A program made the position numbers and the translations under genes. The notes under the pieces are model-generated. The model saw only the letters and a list, made by a program, of their open reading frames with translations. It did no database searches and was not told the origin of the DNA. Positions 45,805 to 55,072 of a stretch of DNA of 64,000 nt are shown here, in pieces (within the stretch, counting starts at the first letter, position 1; every line of letters begins with the position of its first letter). Location: assembly GCA_039819665.1 (NCBI GenBank), contig JBCBRM010000012.1:1-64000 (forward strand), in the 5' to 3' direction. This DNA is from JAWPMV01 sp039819665. GTDB lineage: Bacteria; Bacteroidota; Bacteroidia; J057.

Positions 45805-46260
45805 TCATGAACTAAATCCCAGATGCAGGATATAATATTCATGCTTTGTCTTAAAGATAAAATCTTCGTTTAAATGATCCTTGCCCGATTCAATAATTGC
45901 ATTGAGTTCGGAGGCTAAATTTTCGACTTGATAAACATGACTCAGTTCCCGAGAATGCAGGAACTGAATAAGGTCTGCTACAAAGTTTCTTTTTAATGAA
46001 TCATATTCCGTTGAGTTCTCTTTACGCAGAGGAGTAGGGCCTTCATATAAAGACCAGTGATCTATTCTTTTGCTTATTTGATCTCCAAGTGCCTGAATTT
46101 TGAGGGAGGTTTGTTTTACTTCCTCTGATAGGTTTTGGAGAAAGTCTTCGAGCTTTTTTGGGCCTTTTAAGGAGAATTCCTGGAATCGAAAGCTTCCTCC
46201 ATTGTTTACCGATTCTTCTTGTAGTTCTGTGAGTGCTCTATCTAATTGTTCTGCGTTCAT
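45805..46260 (-). CDS. Hypothetical helical protein
   Basis: 151 residues, soluble, rich in Glu, Lys and Leu with long helices (LEDFLQNLSEEVKQTSLKIQALGDQISKRI; ENLASELNAIIESGKDHL). No known domain recognised. The 22-base gap to the M1-like peptidase start suggests a common transcript. Confidence 0.6.
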   Translation of the reverse strand: MNAEQLDRALTELQEESVNNGGSFRFQEFSLKGPKKLEDFLQNLSEEVKQTSLKIQALGDQISKRIDHWSLYEGPTPLRKENSTEYDSLKRNFVADLIQFLHSRELSHVYQVENLASELNAIIESGKDHLNEDFIFKTKHEYYILHLGFSS

Positions 46261-46597
46261 AGTTGCATTCTTTATTGTGTTTTCTTGTTTTTATACTTAT
46301 CTGATAAACATTTAGTTATTTTCTATTAATTCGACGGCTTTTTCTCATGCTAAATCTTTTCCTTCTAACAGCTTTTTTTTCGAATACTCAATTTTATGAC
46401 CAGGAATAACTTCTCTTCCAATGGGATGTTTTTTGTGCATATATCCCATTTTAATATTGGGCGAAATCCGGTCCATGGTTTTGCTTTTTATGTTTAAGGG
46501 GCTAAGATAATATTTATCTATAAGTGCTATGATCCAGATAATAGTTTTAAGCTACTGAGAAAGAGTAAGTTAATAAGCTAGGCCTGCTTTCGTCAAA
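46261..46597. other. Intergenic space with a possible gene remnant
   Basis: On the reverse strand a frame is open from about 46549 to an in-frame TGA near 46346 and continues in the same frame for ten codons (EKAVELIENN) to a TAA near 46313. The encoded text (NIKMGYMHKKHPIGREVIPG and KKKLLEGKDLA) looks protein-like and the ending resembles hydrolase or acetyltransferase C-termini, but I cannot name a family. It may be a decayed 3' end of a former gene. Confidence 0.35.
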
Positions 46598-47569
46598 TTA
46601 ATACCCTAACTCATCTACTGTATCTAGGATTTCCTGGCATATAATATCTGCATTCTTTTTTGTGGTATAAATACTATTGTGGTGTCCATCCAGTAACACA
46701 TGCTTACCATTTGTTGAAAGTTCTGCTATCTCAGTTTGCAGTTGTACCCATTTCGGATTAGCCTCTTTTCCACTATACTTTTTATTCGCAGTAAATACAC
46801 GGATGGGCATAGAACCAAAATCCTTTGCCTCTCTCGATTGATTATAGACAGATTGGGACCACTTGATCTCATCTCTGTATCCTCTGAAATATTTTCCATC
46901 AAGAGTGTAGTCGAATAAACGATTATTGATCTCATCAGGAAAATCTTCTACGTAGAGTATAGAACCGTTTAGCCTATCAAGCATGCCTACGATCCCCAAA
47001 TCTGCCAGGACGGCCATAGAATTCAGGATCCATGATACATCTTTTGGTTGGGGATAATTGAGTCGCTCACGTTGATCTGGATGACTGGAATCGAGAAATA
47101 TCATTGCTTCTACTTCATCTGGATACAGCTCGGCATAGACCCGGATAAAAAGCCCTCCAAAGGAATGGCCTGCTAAAATATAAGGGGGCGATTCCCCAGA
47201 CTTTTCGAGGAGTGTATGCAATTCCTTTGCGATAGTTTTGGGATCGCGAGGGGTATTGCTCAACTCACTATATGCAATTCCTGCCCGGTCATAACGAACA
47301 ACCCTTAGGCTATCTTTTAGCCCCTCACTCAACCAGTGAAAATGTTCGCTGGGCAAAGCTTGTCCGGTTTCAAGTATGACCGTTGGTTTATCGCTTTTTT
47401 CACCGCTGGCATTTATATGTAGTTTAAATCCCCCAACATCAATAAGTTTGCCGGGGGCTTGTGCTTCAGGAGCTAATAGTTGATAGCTTATGCCCGCCAG
47501 AATGATGATTGCCAGAAGCAAGACGACTGCTCTCCCTATCCATTTTAAAATTTTGAAGACTATTTTCAT
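46598..47569 (-). CDS. Alpha/beta-fold hydrolase, membrane-anchored
   Basis: 323 residues from the ATG at 47569 (MKIVFKILKWIGR); an ATG nine codons upstream at 47596 is the alternative. One N-terminal membrane helix (AVVLLLAIIILAGISYQLL), then the hydrolase domain with GQALPSEHFHW, VVRYDRAGIAYS, nucleophile elbow LAGHSFGGLF near residue 140, and C-terminal His in DGHHNSIY near 305. The substrate is unknown. Single gene, downstream of a 500-base gene-poor stretch. Confidence 0.85.
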   Translation of the reverse strand: MKIVFKILKWIGRAVVLLLAIIILAGISYQLLAPEAQAPGKLIDVGGFKLHINASGEKSDKPTVILETGQALPSEHFHWLSEGLKDSLRVVRYDRAGIAYSELSNTPRDPKTIAKELHTLLEKSGESPPYILAGHSFGGLFIRVYAELYPDEVEAMIFLDSSHPDQRERLNYPQPKDVSWILNSMAVLADLGIVGMLDRLNGSILYVEDFPDEINNRLFDYTLDGKYFRGYRDEIKWSQSVYNQSREAKDFGSMPIRVFTANKKYSGKEANPKWVQLQTEIAELSTNGKHVLLDGHHNSIYTTKKNADIICQEILDTVDELGY

Positions 47570-47924
47570 GATGATGTTTTTATTTCTGTTAAACATGCAT
47601 CAAACCTAGCTTGTATTTCGGACTGCTACGATTAATTGTGATCAAGTACAGGTAGGAGCTTATACAAGCTCCTTAAATAGGCATAAAGAGGATTCCTCCT
47701 TAAAACGAGGCTGTTTAAGGCAAAAAGGATTGGGTTTGTCAGAATTTTGCTGTTAGAGTTGGGGAGGAGCTATTTTTAGGGTATTGGTAATTTCGCCTTC
47801 TCACAATAAAAGTTCCCTTCTGGCTAGCTGTTTTTGAAATGACTGCGTGGTTAAATCGAATTCATGCTCATCAAGTTTTCATTCTGATTTAATTTCTCTT
47901 TAAGTAAGCAAAGATAGTTGAACC

Positions 47925-47963
47925 CCCAAAGAGGATGTCTGCGTATCAGACATCCTCTTTGGG
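47925..47963 (-). terminator. Long perfect hairpin, probable transcript end
   Basis: CCCAAAGAGGATGTCTG (47925-47941) pairs perfectly over 17 bp with 47947-47963 around the loop CGTAT. It lies 168 bases past the NlpC/P60 stop and 29 bases past a short open frame on the reverse strand. There is no T run on either side, so it may be a repeat-type palindrome or a processed 3' end. Confidence 0.5.
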
Positions 47964-47991
47964 AAATATTGTAGGATTATAAACCAGCCCT

Positions 47992-48090
47992 TTACTCCCT
48001 ATCCTGTTTTTCTACTAACTCAAATTGCTCATTATATTCCACCTTTCTGGCACTAGCATTACTTTCTACCAGTAAAATTGCCGATATCAT
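47992..48090 (-). CDS. Possible 32-residue peptide or signal-peptide remnant
   Basis: ATG at 48090. The frame encodes a hydrophobic stretch (MISAILLVESNASA) like a signal peptide with a cleavage-like end, then a charged tail ending EKQDRE. The same frame is open for about nine codons upstream. It is the first thing after the NlpC/P60 gene on the same strand and is followed by the long hairpin. Could be a real small secreted peptide or a leftover 5' end. Confidence 0.25.
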   Translation of the reverse strand: MISAILLVESNASARKVEYNEQFELVEKQDRE

Positions 48091-48130
48091 CGCAAGGGCT
48101 GTGATACTATATGATAAGGCCTAGTTAAAT

Positions 48131-48934
48131 CTAGTTACTTTCTAAGATATGCCCACCACCGACATATGATCCGCTCCATCTTTCTTCATTCAAAGAATTT
48201 ATACTCAAGCCTCGTCCCTTTTTGGCGGAGTTGGTAGAGGTAGCATGTACAAATAAATCGTCTAATAAATACATTCCCACATGTACAATTTTTCTGTCTT
48301 CAGAACCAGGGAAGGTAAAGAATACCAAGTCTCCTTTTTGCAACTGATTTCTTTCAACCTTTTCTACTTGTGATTTATAAATCCCTCGTGAGCTACCTCT
48401 AATCTTCTTGTCAAATACGCGATCTGCCATTACTCGACAAAAGCCACTACAATCAATTCCTGCTTTCAGACGTTCTGCTTTCCATTTCTCATAATCATTA
48501 TAACCTGTCCAACTAGGGGTTTTATAGGCCGTGTTTAACCAGGAAACAATAAACCAATAGGTTTTGGGATCACTTGTTTTTAGGCTGGTGATGGGAGACA
48601 ACATAGGGGAGTAGGTTTTTTCCATCGTCAGACTATCAGCAAAAACTCCTGCTTGATACTCTCCCGGGTTAAGTACGACTACCTTCTCGGGTACCGAGTC
48701 GTGAGCTGGGTTGGTAACAATAATTTCTCCTCCATGATAAGAAGAATCTTCATCATCAACTCCTTCAGGTGGATCCATCATTTCAGATTCTTCGATCGGT
48801 GCGTCTTCTGTTTCTGAAACAGTTGTTTCACTCGTTGCAACCTCCTTTTTTGTTGGGGTTGAGCAAGCTGTAAATATTACAAGGCTAAGCAAGCTTATGA
48901 TCGTAATTAAAAATCGTAGTTGTAGTTTTTCCAT
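48131..48934 (-). CDS. NlpC/P60 family cell-wall peptidase lipoprotein
   Basis: 267 residues. Lipoprotein signal with lipobox Cys near residue 24 (VIFTACSTP), then a Ser/Thr/Glu-rich linker (residues 25-65). The C-terminal NlpC/P60 domain has the catalytic Cys in GIDCSGFCRVMAD near residue 158, His in KIVHVGMYL near 216 and a third polar residue in LFVHATSTN. Such enzymes cut D-Glu to diaminopimelate-type bonds in peptidoglycan stem peptides. Single gene; membrane-anchored in the periplasm or outer membrane. Confidence 0.88.
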   Translation of the reverse strand: MEKLQLRFLITIISLLSLVIFTACSTPTKKEVATSETTVSETEDAPIEESEMMDPPEGVDDEDSSYHGGEIIVTNPAHDSVPEKVVVLNPGEYQAGVFADSLTMEKTYSPMLSPITSLKTSDPKTYWFIVSWLNTAYKTPSWTGYNDYEKWKAERLKAGIDCSGFCRVMADRVFDKKIRGSSRGIYKSQVEKVERNQLQKGDLVFFTFPGSEDRKIVHVGMYLLDDLFVHATSTNSAKKGRGLSINSLNEERWSGSYVGGGHILESN

Positions 48935-49409
48935 TAAGAGGTGATTTAGGGTTTATGCAAATGCTCAGGAGTAAGAACGGGGGTGGTGGACTCCTATTTT
49001 AGGAGTGCAACCTTTTTCATTTTTTTGATAATTTGTAATCCTGTATTAAAGTCTTGAAAGGAATCAGGAGTATTTTAGTAGACATCTCAGACGATTGAGC
49101 TGATAATGTTGTGTGTGTAATTTAGGTCGTTTTAAACTCTGTTTTTTTTACGATTTTACAAAATAAATATTTTGTTTTTTACGTTATTCCCATTATTTGA
49201 ATTTTGGGGGTATCAATATGCAACGATTGGCCCCTCTAATTTTCGATGATTAAAGACATGCACTATTCATAGCTCTGGGATTACTTTTTACCCACGCATC
49301 AATTTAATATCTCACCTTTTTTTATTGAGGCCTTCTTAATAGGGAGGAGCAAGCGCTCTCATAGGTGCAAAATGATCAGTTTTACTGGGAAATACGGGCT
49401 TGTAGATTC
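48935..49409. other. Intergenic space of about 475 bases
   Basis: AT-rich, no open frame of note on either strand and no strong hairpin. It must hold the promoter of the NlpC/P60 gene; no consensus -7 box was identified. Confidence 0.5.
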
Positions 49410-49829
49410 TTAGTGCCTGGCTTCTTTTGTTAACTCGGTCGTGAGTTTGTCGAGTATATCTGACCAATAGTTCTTCACTTCCTCTCTTTGCTTGGAATCT
49501 CCTAATTTCTCTTGATGAAAACTTATTGTCGTCTTTTCCTTATTTGTAATTAGCCGCATTTGAAGGGTAGATAAATTTGTCCAATCTTTCCTTTTCCAAT
49601 TTATTCGGATATGAGAATTGGGCTTAACAAGTCTTACATAGCCTTCGACTCCATTTTTTGTCCTAAATCCTTTTTTAAGCTCGAATTCGGTTTCTAATTC
49701 GCCGAGCCAAATTTTCAAGCCTTTTGGAGAGAACAAATAGTCCCATATATCCTCTGTTGAACCAGAAATTGTTTTTCTAATCCCAAATTGAAATCCTACA
49801 TCCTTTGTCTGCCCTATTTGTTTTTTCAT
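49410..49829 (-). CDS. SRPBCC (AHSA1/START-like) domain protein
   Basis: 139 residues. Starts with GIRKTISGSTEDIWDYLFSPKGLKIWLG, the helix-grip opening of activator of Hsp90 ATPase-like SRPBCC proteins, followed by the strands GYVRLVKPNSHIRINWKRKDW and TISFHQEKLGD, and the long C-terminal helix REEVKNYWSDILDKLTTEL. The family binds hydrophobic ligands; individual role unknown. Single gene. Confidence 0.83.
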   Translation of the reverse strand: MKKQIGQTKDVGFQFGIRKTISGSTEDIWDYLFSPKGLKIWLGELETEFELKKGFRTKNGVEGYVRLVKPNSHIRINWKRKDWTNLSTLQMRLITNKEKTTISFHQEKLGDSKQREEVKNYWSDILDKLTTELTKEARH

Positions 49830-49935
49830 TCCATTTTGAGTTAGAGCCTATTTATCTATTTGACCCCTAATTTAAACTAGCTGTATTTTTTCTCTTTATG
49901 CCTGTGAATTCATTTAAAATGGCTTATATAGGAAT

Positions 49936-51141
49936 TTAGCTTTTCATCCTAACTATATTCTTAGGCCATGGATCATTGAATTTATAGCCATTATTCCAGG
50001 CGTCAATTTCTTCCTCGGTGAGAAAGCAGGCTTTCAGGGCATCGGTAAACCGGTCTACCTGTGTTTTATCTCCAATTACTGTCAGGTCACAATGTCGATC
50101 ACCAAATCGGCCAGATTCTTTGGCGAGTTGTTCTTTTAGCAATTCTATTTCCATTGAAGAGATGCCGTGGTTCTCATCTTCAACTATCCCAGATCTCCAT
50201 GACCCGATTATTTCTAAATTAATGCCTCCTGCTGCCTGATTCCAGAGCAGGGAATATTTATCTCGGGTAGCTAGCCAGAAAAATCCTTTGCTGCGGTATA
50301 TTCTCTTATCAAGGTATTGATGACAAGTGTCCCAGAGGCGTTGTGGATGAAAGGGGCGGTCATCCTTTATAACTCTAAAAGCTATATCATACGGTCTATC
50401 ACCTTCTTCCTCCTCTGCTAATACAGGCTTTAGTTCCTCAATTAACTTAGACACCTTAAAATAATCATATTCCTGAAGTTCTTGTATAGATTCAATAGCA
50501 AGCTTACCAAAGAGTACAGAATGGGCTGAGGCATAGGGGTTGATTTTCTGTATGTAAGAAGCAATTTCTGGCAGTCTATCTTCTCCTATTCGATCGGCCT
50601 TTGTAAGGATTAAATGGCTGCAGAACATGATTTGTTCCACCAATAAGTTCACGGTATCTCTTTTGCCTAATGCCATATTTTTCCTCATGCTGGGAATGAG
50701 GCGCTTACCATAATTATAGTCGTGCGCTAGCATCAAACTGTCTAGCAGGGCAAATACTCCGATTAGCTTAACTTCAGTCTGCTCCTGAAAATATTCAACC
50801 AGTGGCATGGGGTGGCTGCTTCCGGATGTTTCAATAATGAGCAACTCGGGATTATGATTGCCCAAGAGTTTTTTGATTGCCTGATCGAGCTTTATGATTC
50901 CTTGTTTACTACTAAGTACACAAGAGTGAATAGATTCTAAAATGCTTTGATCGTCTTCAACGATATCCGTATTTCCCAGCAACTCTCCATCGACATCCAG
51001 TTCGCTCATATCATTGACGATGGCACAAACAGGAATTTTTTTCTTTCTTGCTTGGGCCAGGAGATTTCTAAACAGCGTTGTTTTACCTGATCCCAGGAAT
51101 CCATTAAGGATGACAGCAGGAACTTTTTTGGATGTATTCAT
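49936..51141 (-). CDS. COG0523 (CobW/YciC-like) GTP-binding protein lacking the CxCC motif
   Basis: 401 residues. GTPase elements: Walker A LNGFLGSGKTTLF near residue 15, switch/Walker B LLIIETSGSSHP near 102, specificity motif LTKAD near 184. The C-terminal CobW domain is present (RPFHPQRLW near 270, SKGFFWLATR, FGDRHCDLTVIG near 355). The metal-binding motif CxCC, normally after the mid-N-terminal strand, is replaced by SIHSCVLSSKQG, keeping only one Cys. Family members deliver or protect zinc and other metals; this one may bind metal differently or not at all. No Zur site or zinc gene was seen nearby. Confidence 0.85.
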   Translation of the reverse strand: MNTSKKVPAVILNGFLGSGKTTLFRNLLAQARKKKIPVCAIVNDMSELDVDGELLGNTDIVEDDQSILESIHSCVLSSKQGIIKLDQAIKKLLGNHNPELLIIETSGSSHPMPLVEYFQEQTEVKLIGVFALLDSLMLAHDYNYGKRLIPSMRKNMALGKRDTVNLLVEQIMFCSHLILTKADRIGEDRLPEIASYIQKINPYASAHSVLFGKLAIESIQELQEYDYFKVSKLIEELKPVLAEEEEGDRPYDIAFRVIKDDRPFHPQRLWDTCHQYLDKRIYRSKGFFWLATRDKYSLLWNQAAGGINLEIIGSWRSGIVEDENHGISSMEIELLKEQLAKESGRFGDRHCDLTVIGDKTQVDRFTDALKACFLTEEEIDAWNNGYKFNDPWPKNIVRMKS

Positions 51142-51838
51142 TAAGATATATTTGGGTTTCTGGAAAGGGGCCGCAAGAATTCCCCTAGCCTTAGCAATGC
51201 TTCAAGTAGGTAGTTGATAGTATCGATTTCTTTATTCCTTTTCTAAGGTTTTTTATTTTTCAAGGCTAACAGGAAGAAAGCCAATTTCTCTTGTGAAAAC
51301 CCTTTGTTCAGACGACTTAGGAGGATTAAGGAACTAAATATGTCCTGTTTTTGTTAGCCCTATCTGTCCTTTAATAAGCCATTTCCAAATTTACTGATTT
51401 GAACAATAATAGGTAATATCTTTTTGACTTCTTTTGTTAAGGAATATTCAACTTTAGGAGGAATCTCTTTTTAAGCTTTTCGAGCGAAAATCCCGATTGT
51501 ACCGGCATATTTAGTTATTACATTTTTTAATATTGATATAGTCTAAAGCCGATTAACAAAATGAGTATTCCAATAATATCAACTTTAATTACCAAAATCA
51601 GCTCTGGATTTATTTCCCCATCAATAGCTTTCAAAAGAATAATGAAGGAAGCCATACTGATTTTTTGAGAAACCAAGCTCTGTTAGTCCTTCGACTGAAA
51701 ATTGTTGAAACTCATAATTGTCTAGACAATTTTGGTTTTTCTAAGTCTATTCCGATTCTCGGTTTCCATGTCTTTTTCGAAAAAATTGTATGTCCTAAAA
51801 TTTGAAAATCTTACCACCCTTCCTTTGTCTGCTTAACG
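51142..51838. other. Intergenic space of about 700 bases
   Basis: The longest gene-poor stretch in the window. It is AT-rich. On the reverse strand a 42-codon frame at 51527-51655 encodes a hydrophobic peptide (IGILILLIGFRLYQY at its end), and short open pieces in other frames around 51650-51770 look like broken coding sequence, but no family is recognisable. Treated as probable decayed DNA. Confidence 0.4.
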
Positions 51839-52879
51839 TTAGGCATCTGAATCTGAGGCAGAGAAAATGAGTTCCTGTTGTCGGGCAGACACCTTGTTAA
51901 TTGCCATTTGCGGGCTTGCTACCGGATGAACAGCACGGCGCAAAGGGCGATCTTTAGGAGGCCTTGCCAAGACATCGGCAATCGCGCGTGGTACATCCAT
52001 GGGATCTGTTTGTAAGTTTGCCCCTCCTGCGACTTCGCCCATAGGGGCAGTTAACTTTGGATATACCTTCTCCATCTCATCAGACATTCGCTCCTTCAAG
52101 GCAGCAGTCAATGTAGCTTGATTTTGCCAGATTTTGGTTGGGTAGCCACCCGGCTGGATAATTGTCATCCCAACTCCCGTACCTTGCATTTCATATGACA
52201 TTTGCTCACTGAGTGCTTCCAGGGCAAATTTAGTCGGCGAATATTGTCCATAGCCAGGTACGACTAGCCGACCCAGCATAGAACTTACGTTAAACACATG
52301 ACCCCCTCCATTCGCCCTCATGATAGGCATTACTTCACGACAGAGCCGTTGAGGACCGAAAACATTGGTATCGAACATTAATTGAGTGGCTTCCATATCC
52401 TGGGCCTCAATGGGACCTCCAACAGCAATAGCTGCATTGTTGATCAGGACATCGATATTTTTCGTTTGCTCCAGCGCCTTGGCAACTCCTGCTTTAACCT
52501 GTTCGTCACTGGTTACGTCAATTTCAATAACCGTGATATCCAGCTTTTCTCTCCTTGCCAAATCACGTAGTTCGTCTGCTTCTGGGCGAGGAAGATTGCG
52601 CATGCTTGCAAAAACTTTTGCTCCTAATCGAGCATAATGTTCTGCCCCTGCGCGTCCAAAACCTGAAGAGCTGCCTGTGATGAGGACAGATTTTCCACTT
52701 AAATCAGGCACTTTTTCTTTCCCTCTTATAAACTCAGGCATTTTTAAGCCAAGACGATCCACGGCCATATTTCCCCCTATAGCGGCCAAGCCGACAGTTC
52801 CAATCCCTAATCCTATCAGTAATTTACGACGGCTGATTTTGGATTTTTTTTCTTGCTTTGGAGTAGATTGATTATCCAT
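51839..52879 (-). CDS. SDR-family oxidoreductase with Tat signal
   Basis: 346 residues. The N-terminus SRRKLLIGLGIGTVGLAAIGG is a twin-arginine signal (RR at residues 17-18). The Rossmann domain starts at about residue 63 with VLITGSSSGFGRAG (TGxxxGxG), NNA near 148, and the active-site Ser and YSPTK (YxxxK) near 198-216, so it is a complete classical short-chain dehydrogenase. Export of an NAD(P)-dependent enzyme is unusual and would need a tightly bound cofactor; misassigned membrane anchoring is the alternative. Single gene. Confidence 0.85.
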   Translation of the reverse strand: MDNQSTPKQEKKSKISRRKLLIGLGIGTVGLAAIGGNMAVDRLGLKMPEFIRGKEKVPDLSGKSVLITGSSSGFGRAGAEHYARLGAKVFASMRNLPRPEADELRDLARREKLDITVIEIDVTSDEQVKAGVAKALEQTKNIDVLINNAAIAVGGPIEAQDMEATQLMFDTNVFGPQRLCREVMPIMRANGGGHVFNVSSMLGRLVVPGYGQYSPTKFALEALSEQMSYEMQGTGVGMTIIQPGGYPTKIWQNQATLTAALKERMSDEMEKVYPKLTAPMGEVAGGANLQTDPMDVPRAIADVLARPPKDRPLRRAVHPVASPQMAINKVSARQQELIFSASDSDA

Positions 52880-53030
52880 AATGTCTTGTTTCTGGTTTAA
52901 AAGGTAGGATAAAGATAAAAATAAGCTGCTCGCATTTAGATTTTTGTTTCAGCTATAGTATGGAAATATTCTCTAATTATCTGAAGGGACTTCTCAGAAT
53001 TTCACCATTTTTTAAAATTTGATTACAAGA

Positions 53031-53084
53031 AACGGTTTGCTTATGGCACAAATCCCGAAGGCTATGCACCATAAAGCTTGTTGG
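53031..53084 (-). repeat. attC-like structured spacer, element 1
   Basis: Forward-strand left end AACGGTTTGCTTATGG (53031-53046), right end CCATAAAGCTTGTTGG (53069-53084). TTATGG pairs with CCATAA, and the outer AAC (53031-53033) with GTT (53080-53082), leaving asymmetric unpaired bases between. It lies 97 bases past the AraC gene stop on the reverse strand. The left 14 bases are identical to element 2 at 61466. Confidence 0.6.
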
Positions 53085-53178
53085 CAGGAGTTGAATTTTT
53101 ATCGTTTGGGTCTTAGGTTCTCTATAATCTCTGCACTCATCCAAAAAGTATCTACATACTCATAATTGTCCGCAGGCA

Positions 53179-54087
53179 TTATTTCGATTGGCGAAATTCA
53201 AGGGGTGTTTTTCCTGTTTTGCTTTTAAACAGGCGACTAAAATAATGAGGATAGTTAAAGCCCAATTCATAAGCTATCTCACTTACGGTATTTGAACTAC
53301 TCAATAAGCGTGTTTTTGCCTTATCAATAATAAAAGCATTGATGCTTTCTTTGGCATTTAAGCCCGTTTCCTTTTTTAATAAATCACTAAAGTAACTGGA
53401 AGAAAGATGCAGTTTGTTTGAAAAATATTCTACCGATGGCATCCCTTCTATTTTAAATAGATCAGCTTCGTAATACGATTTTAAATGATATTCAAATTGG
53501 CTTACGTAATCAGAGTTTTGAGCTGAACGCGTATTAAATTGTCGTTCATAATAACGCTGCGACAGATTTAAGAGTAACTCTAAGGTGGACGAAATGACCG
53601 TTTGGCTGTGATTATCTATACGTTCTGCGATCTCTCTTTTTATCAATCTCATGCAATCTGTCAGTGAATTCTGTTCCGCTTCTGATACATGTAATGCCTC
53701 ATAAACGGAATAATTAAAAAAATTGTAGCTGCTTATACTTGTTCCCAGCTTCGTATTTCGAATTAAGTCTGCATGAAAAACGATCATCCATCCCTTGATC
53801 TCTTCTTTGCTGTATGTTTGTACGACAGTTTGTACTTGATTCGGTGCGTAGAAAAAAAGGACCCCTTCATCAAAATCATAGTGATTTCTTCCATATTGAT
53901 TTCCGCAATTTCTATCCTTTAAGCCGATTACATATAAGTCAAGACGGCCGCTAATTCCAATCTGCTCCTCCAATATTTCAGTTTGAGAAACATCAATAAC
54001 ACTAATAAGTGGATGTGTCGGTTTATTAAGCCCACTTAACTTATGTAACTGGCTTATCGACTTAACTGTAAATAGCTCTGTCGGCAT
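53179..54087 (-). CDS. AraC-family transcriptional regulator
   Basis: 302 residues. N-terminal half is a cupin-like ligand-binding domain (residues about 30-160); the C-terminal AraC domain at about 205-302 contains two helix-turn-helix motifs, VEYFSNKLHLSSSYFSDLLKKETG and VSEIAYELGFNYPHYFSRLFKSKTGKTP. It starts 2 bases after the esterase gene on the same strand, so both are transcribed from the promoter at 55042-55107, whose direct repeat is a likely binding site for this regulator. Confidence 0.9.
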   Translation of the reverse strand: MPTELFTVKSISQLHKLSGLNKPTHPLISVIDVSQTEILEEQIGISGRLDLYVIGLKDRNCGNQYGRNHYDFDEGVLFFYAPNQVQTVVQTYSKEEIKGWMIVFHADLIRNTKLGTSISSYNFFNYSVYEALHVSEAEQNSLTDCMRLIKREIAERIDNHSQTVISSTLELLLNLSQRYYERQFNTRSAQNSDYVSQFEYHLKSYYEADLFKIEGMPSVEYFSNKLHLSSSYFSDLLKKETGLNAKESINAFIIDKAKTRLLSSSNTVSEIAYELGFNYPHYFSRLFKSKTGKTPLEFRQSK

Positions 54088-54089
54088 TT

Positions 54090-55007
54090 TTATTCCTTGA
54101 TTAATTTCATGATTTGTGATAAAGCTACTTTAGCTTCAGGTAAGGGTAATAAAAGCCAACAATGCAGCATTTTGGGATATTCATAGTAATTAAATGGAAT
54201 GTTCTCTTCTCTTAGTTTTTTCACCAATTTTCGGGCATCAGGAACAAAAATCTCAGCAGTTCCCATAAACATTGAAATCCTGGCGATATTATCAAAGCGA
54301 CCATAAATTGGACTTACTTTTGGGTCTTTAACATCAAGATTTCCAGCCCATAACTTCCCTGCTTTTTGCAAACTCTTTATTTCTAGTGCATGATCTTTTG
54401 GGATTATCTGCTGGATATCCGGGTTAGTCAAAGATACATCTAACCAGGGAGATGAAAGAATGATTTTTTTAGGTTGAGCCAAGTTTACCTCATTCAAGAA
54501 TTGAGCAAATGAAATGGCTAAACCCGCTCCTGCAGAATCAGCTAGAAACAGAACATCCCTATCTTCATATCTCTCAAGAAAAAGTTTATAAAGTTTGTGC
54601 AAGTAGTCGTATGCTTCTTCTGCATTACTTTGTGGTGCAAGTGGGTAATTTGTTACCAATATTGTAGCCTTAGTTTCTTCCACTACTTTCGCTAAATAGT
54701 TCCATAGCAAAGAAGACATATTTAAGACATAAGCTCCCCCATGAATATAGAATATGGCCTTATCCGATTTACTGTTTTTAGGAGAAAGTGTCCATAATAT
54801 TCTTTCTCCAAAATTTTCTTCCTTTATGTCGCAGCTTCGTTTTACTGATTTGCTTATGGCATCGGGGGCATTTTTGAAATTATCCAAATCTGATAATTGT
54901 TTTCCTAATATATTTTTAGCCCTGATCAGTTTAAAAATGAAGTTCAATAATTTGGAGATAAAACTCTCAGGCCGTTCGTGTTTATAAATTATACCTTCTT
55001 GTGTCAT
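54090..55007 (-). CDS. Alpha/beta hydrolase (acetyl-esterase/HSL type)
   Basis: 305 residues. Oxyanion motif IFYIHGGAYVLN near residue 85, nucleophile LADSAGAGLA near 152-161 (GxSxG with Asp in the first position: DSAGAG), catalytic Asp near PDARKL and His in KMLHCW near 285. No signal peptide, cytoplasmic. First gene of an operon with an AraC regulator, preceded by a regulated promoter. Substrate unknown. Confidence 0.87.
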   Translation of the reverse strand: MTQEGIIYKHERPESFISKLLNFIFKLIRAKNILGKQLSDLDNFKNAPDAISKSVKRSCDIKEENFGERILWTLSPKNSKSDKAIFYIHGGAYVLNMSSLLWNYLAKVVEETKATILVTNYPLAPQSNAEEAYDYLHKLYKLFLERYEDRDVLFLADSAGAGLAISFAQFLNEVNLAQPKKIILSSPWLDVSLTNPDIQQIIPKDHALEIKSLQKAGKLWAGNLDVKDPKVSPIYGRFDNIARISMFMGTAEIFVPDARKLVKKLREENIPFNYYEYPKMLHCWLLLPLPEAKVALSQIMKLIKE

Positions 55008-55041
55008 AATTGAAAAGTTTTAGTTACCTATTTAATTATGA

Positions 55042-55049
55042 CAAAGGTA
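55042..55049 (-). promoter_or_regulatory. -7 promoter box of the esterase-AraC operon
   Basis: On the reverse strand TACCTTTG matches the Bacteroidota -7 consensus TAnnTTTG exactly, 35 bases upstream of the ATG at 55007. No TTG sits at the proper -33 spacing, which fits an activator-dependent promoter. Confidence 0.55.
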
Positions 55050-55072
55050 TGTCCCCCTCATTTTGAGGCTTT

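Larger units (their letters stand above)
47597..48130. other. Gene-poor stretch of about 530 bases
   Basis: Contains a 17-bp perfect hairpin (47925-47963) and a 32-codon reverse frame (47992-48090); otherwise nothing recognised. The promoter of the hydrolase gene should lie near 47600-47700 but no clear -7 box was found. Confidence 0.5.

Noticed and set aside
51527..51655. 42-codon reverse hydrophobic frame
   Set aside because: Too short, no start context or homology; surrounded by broken frames, kept only as part of the intergenic description.
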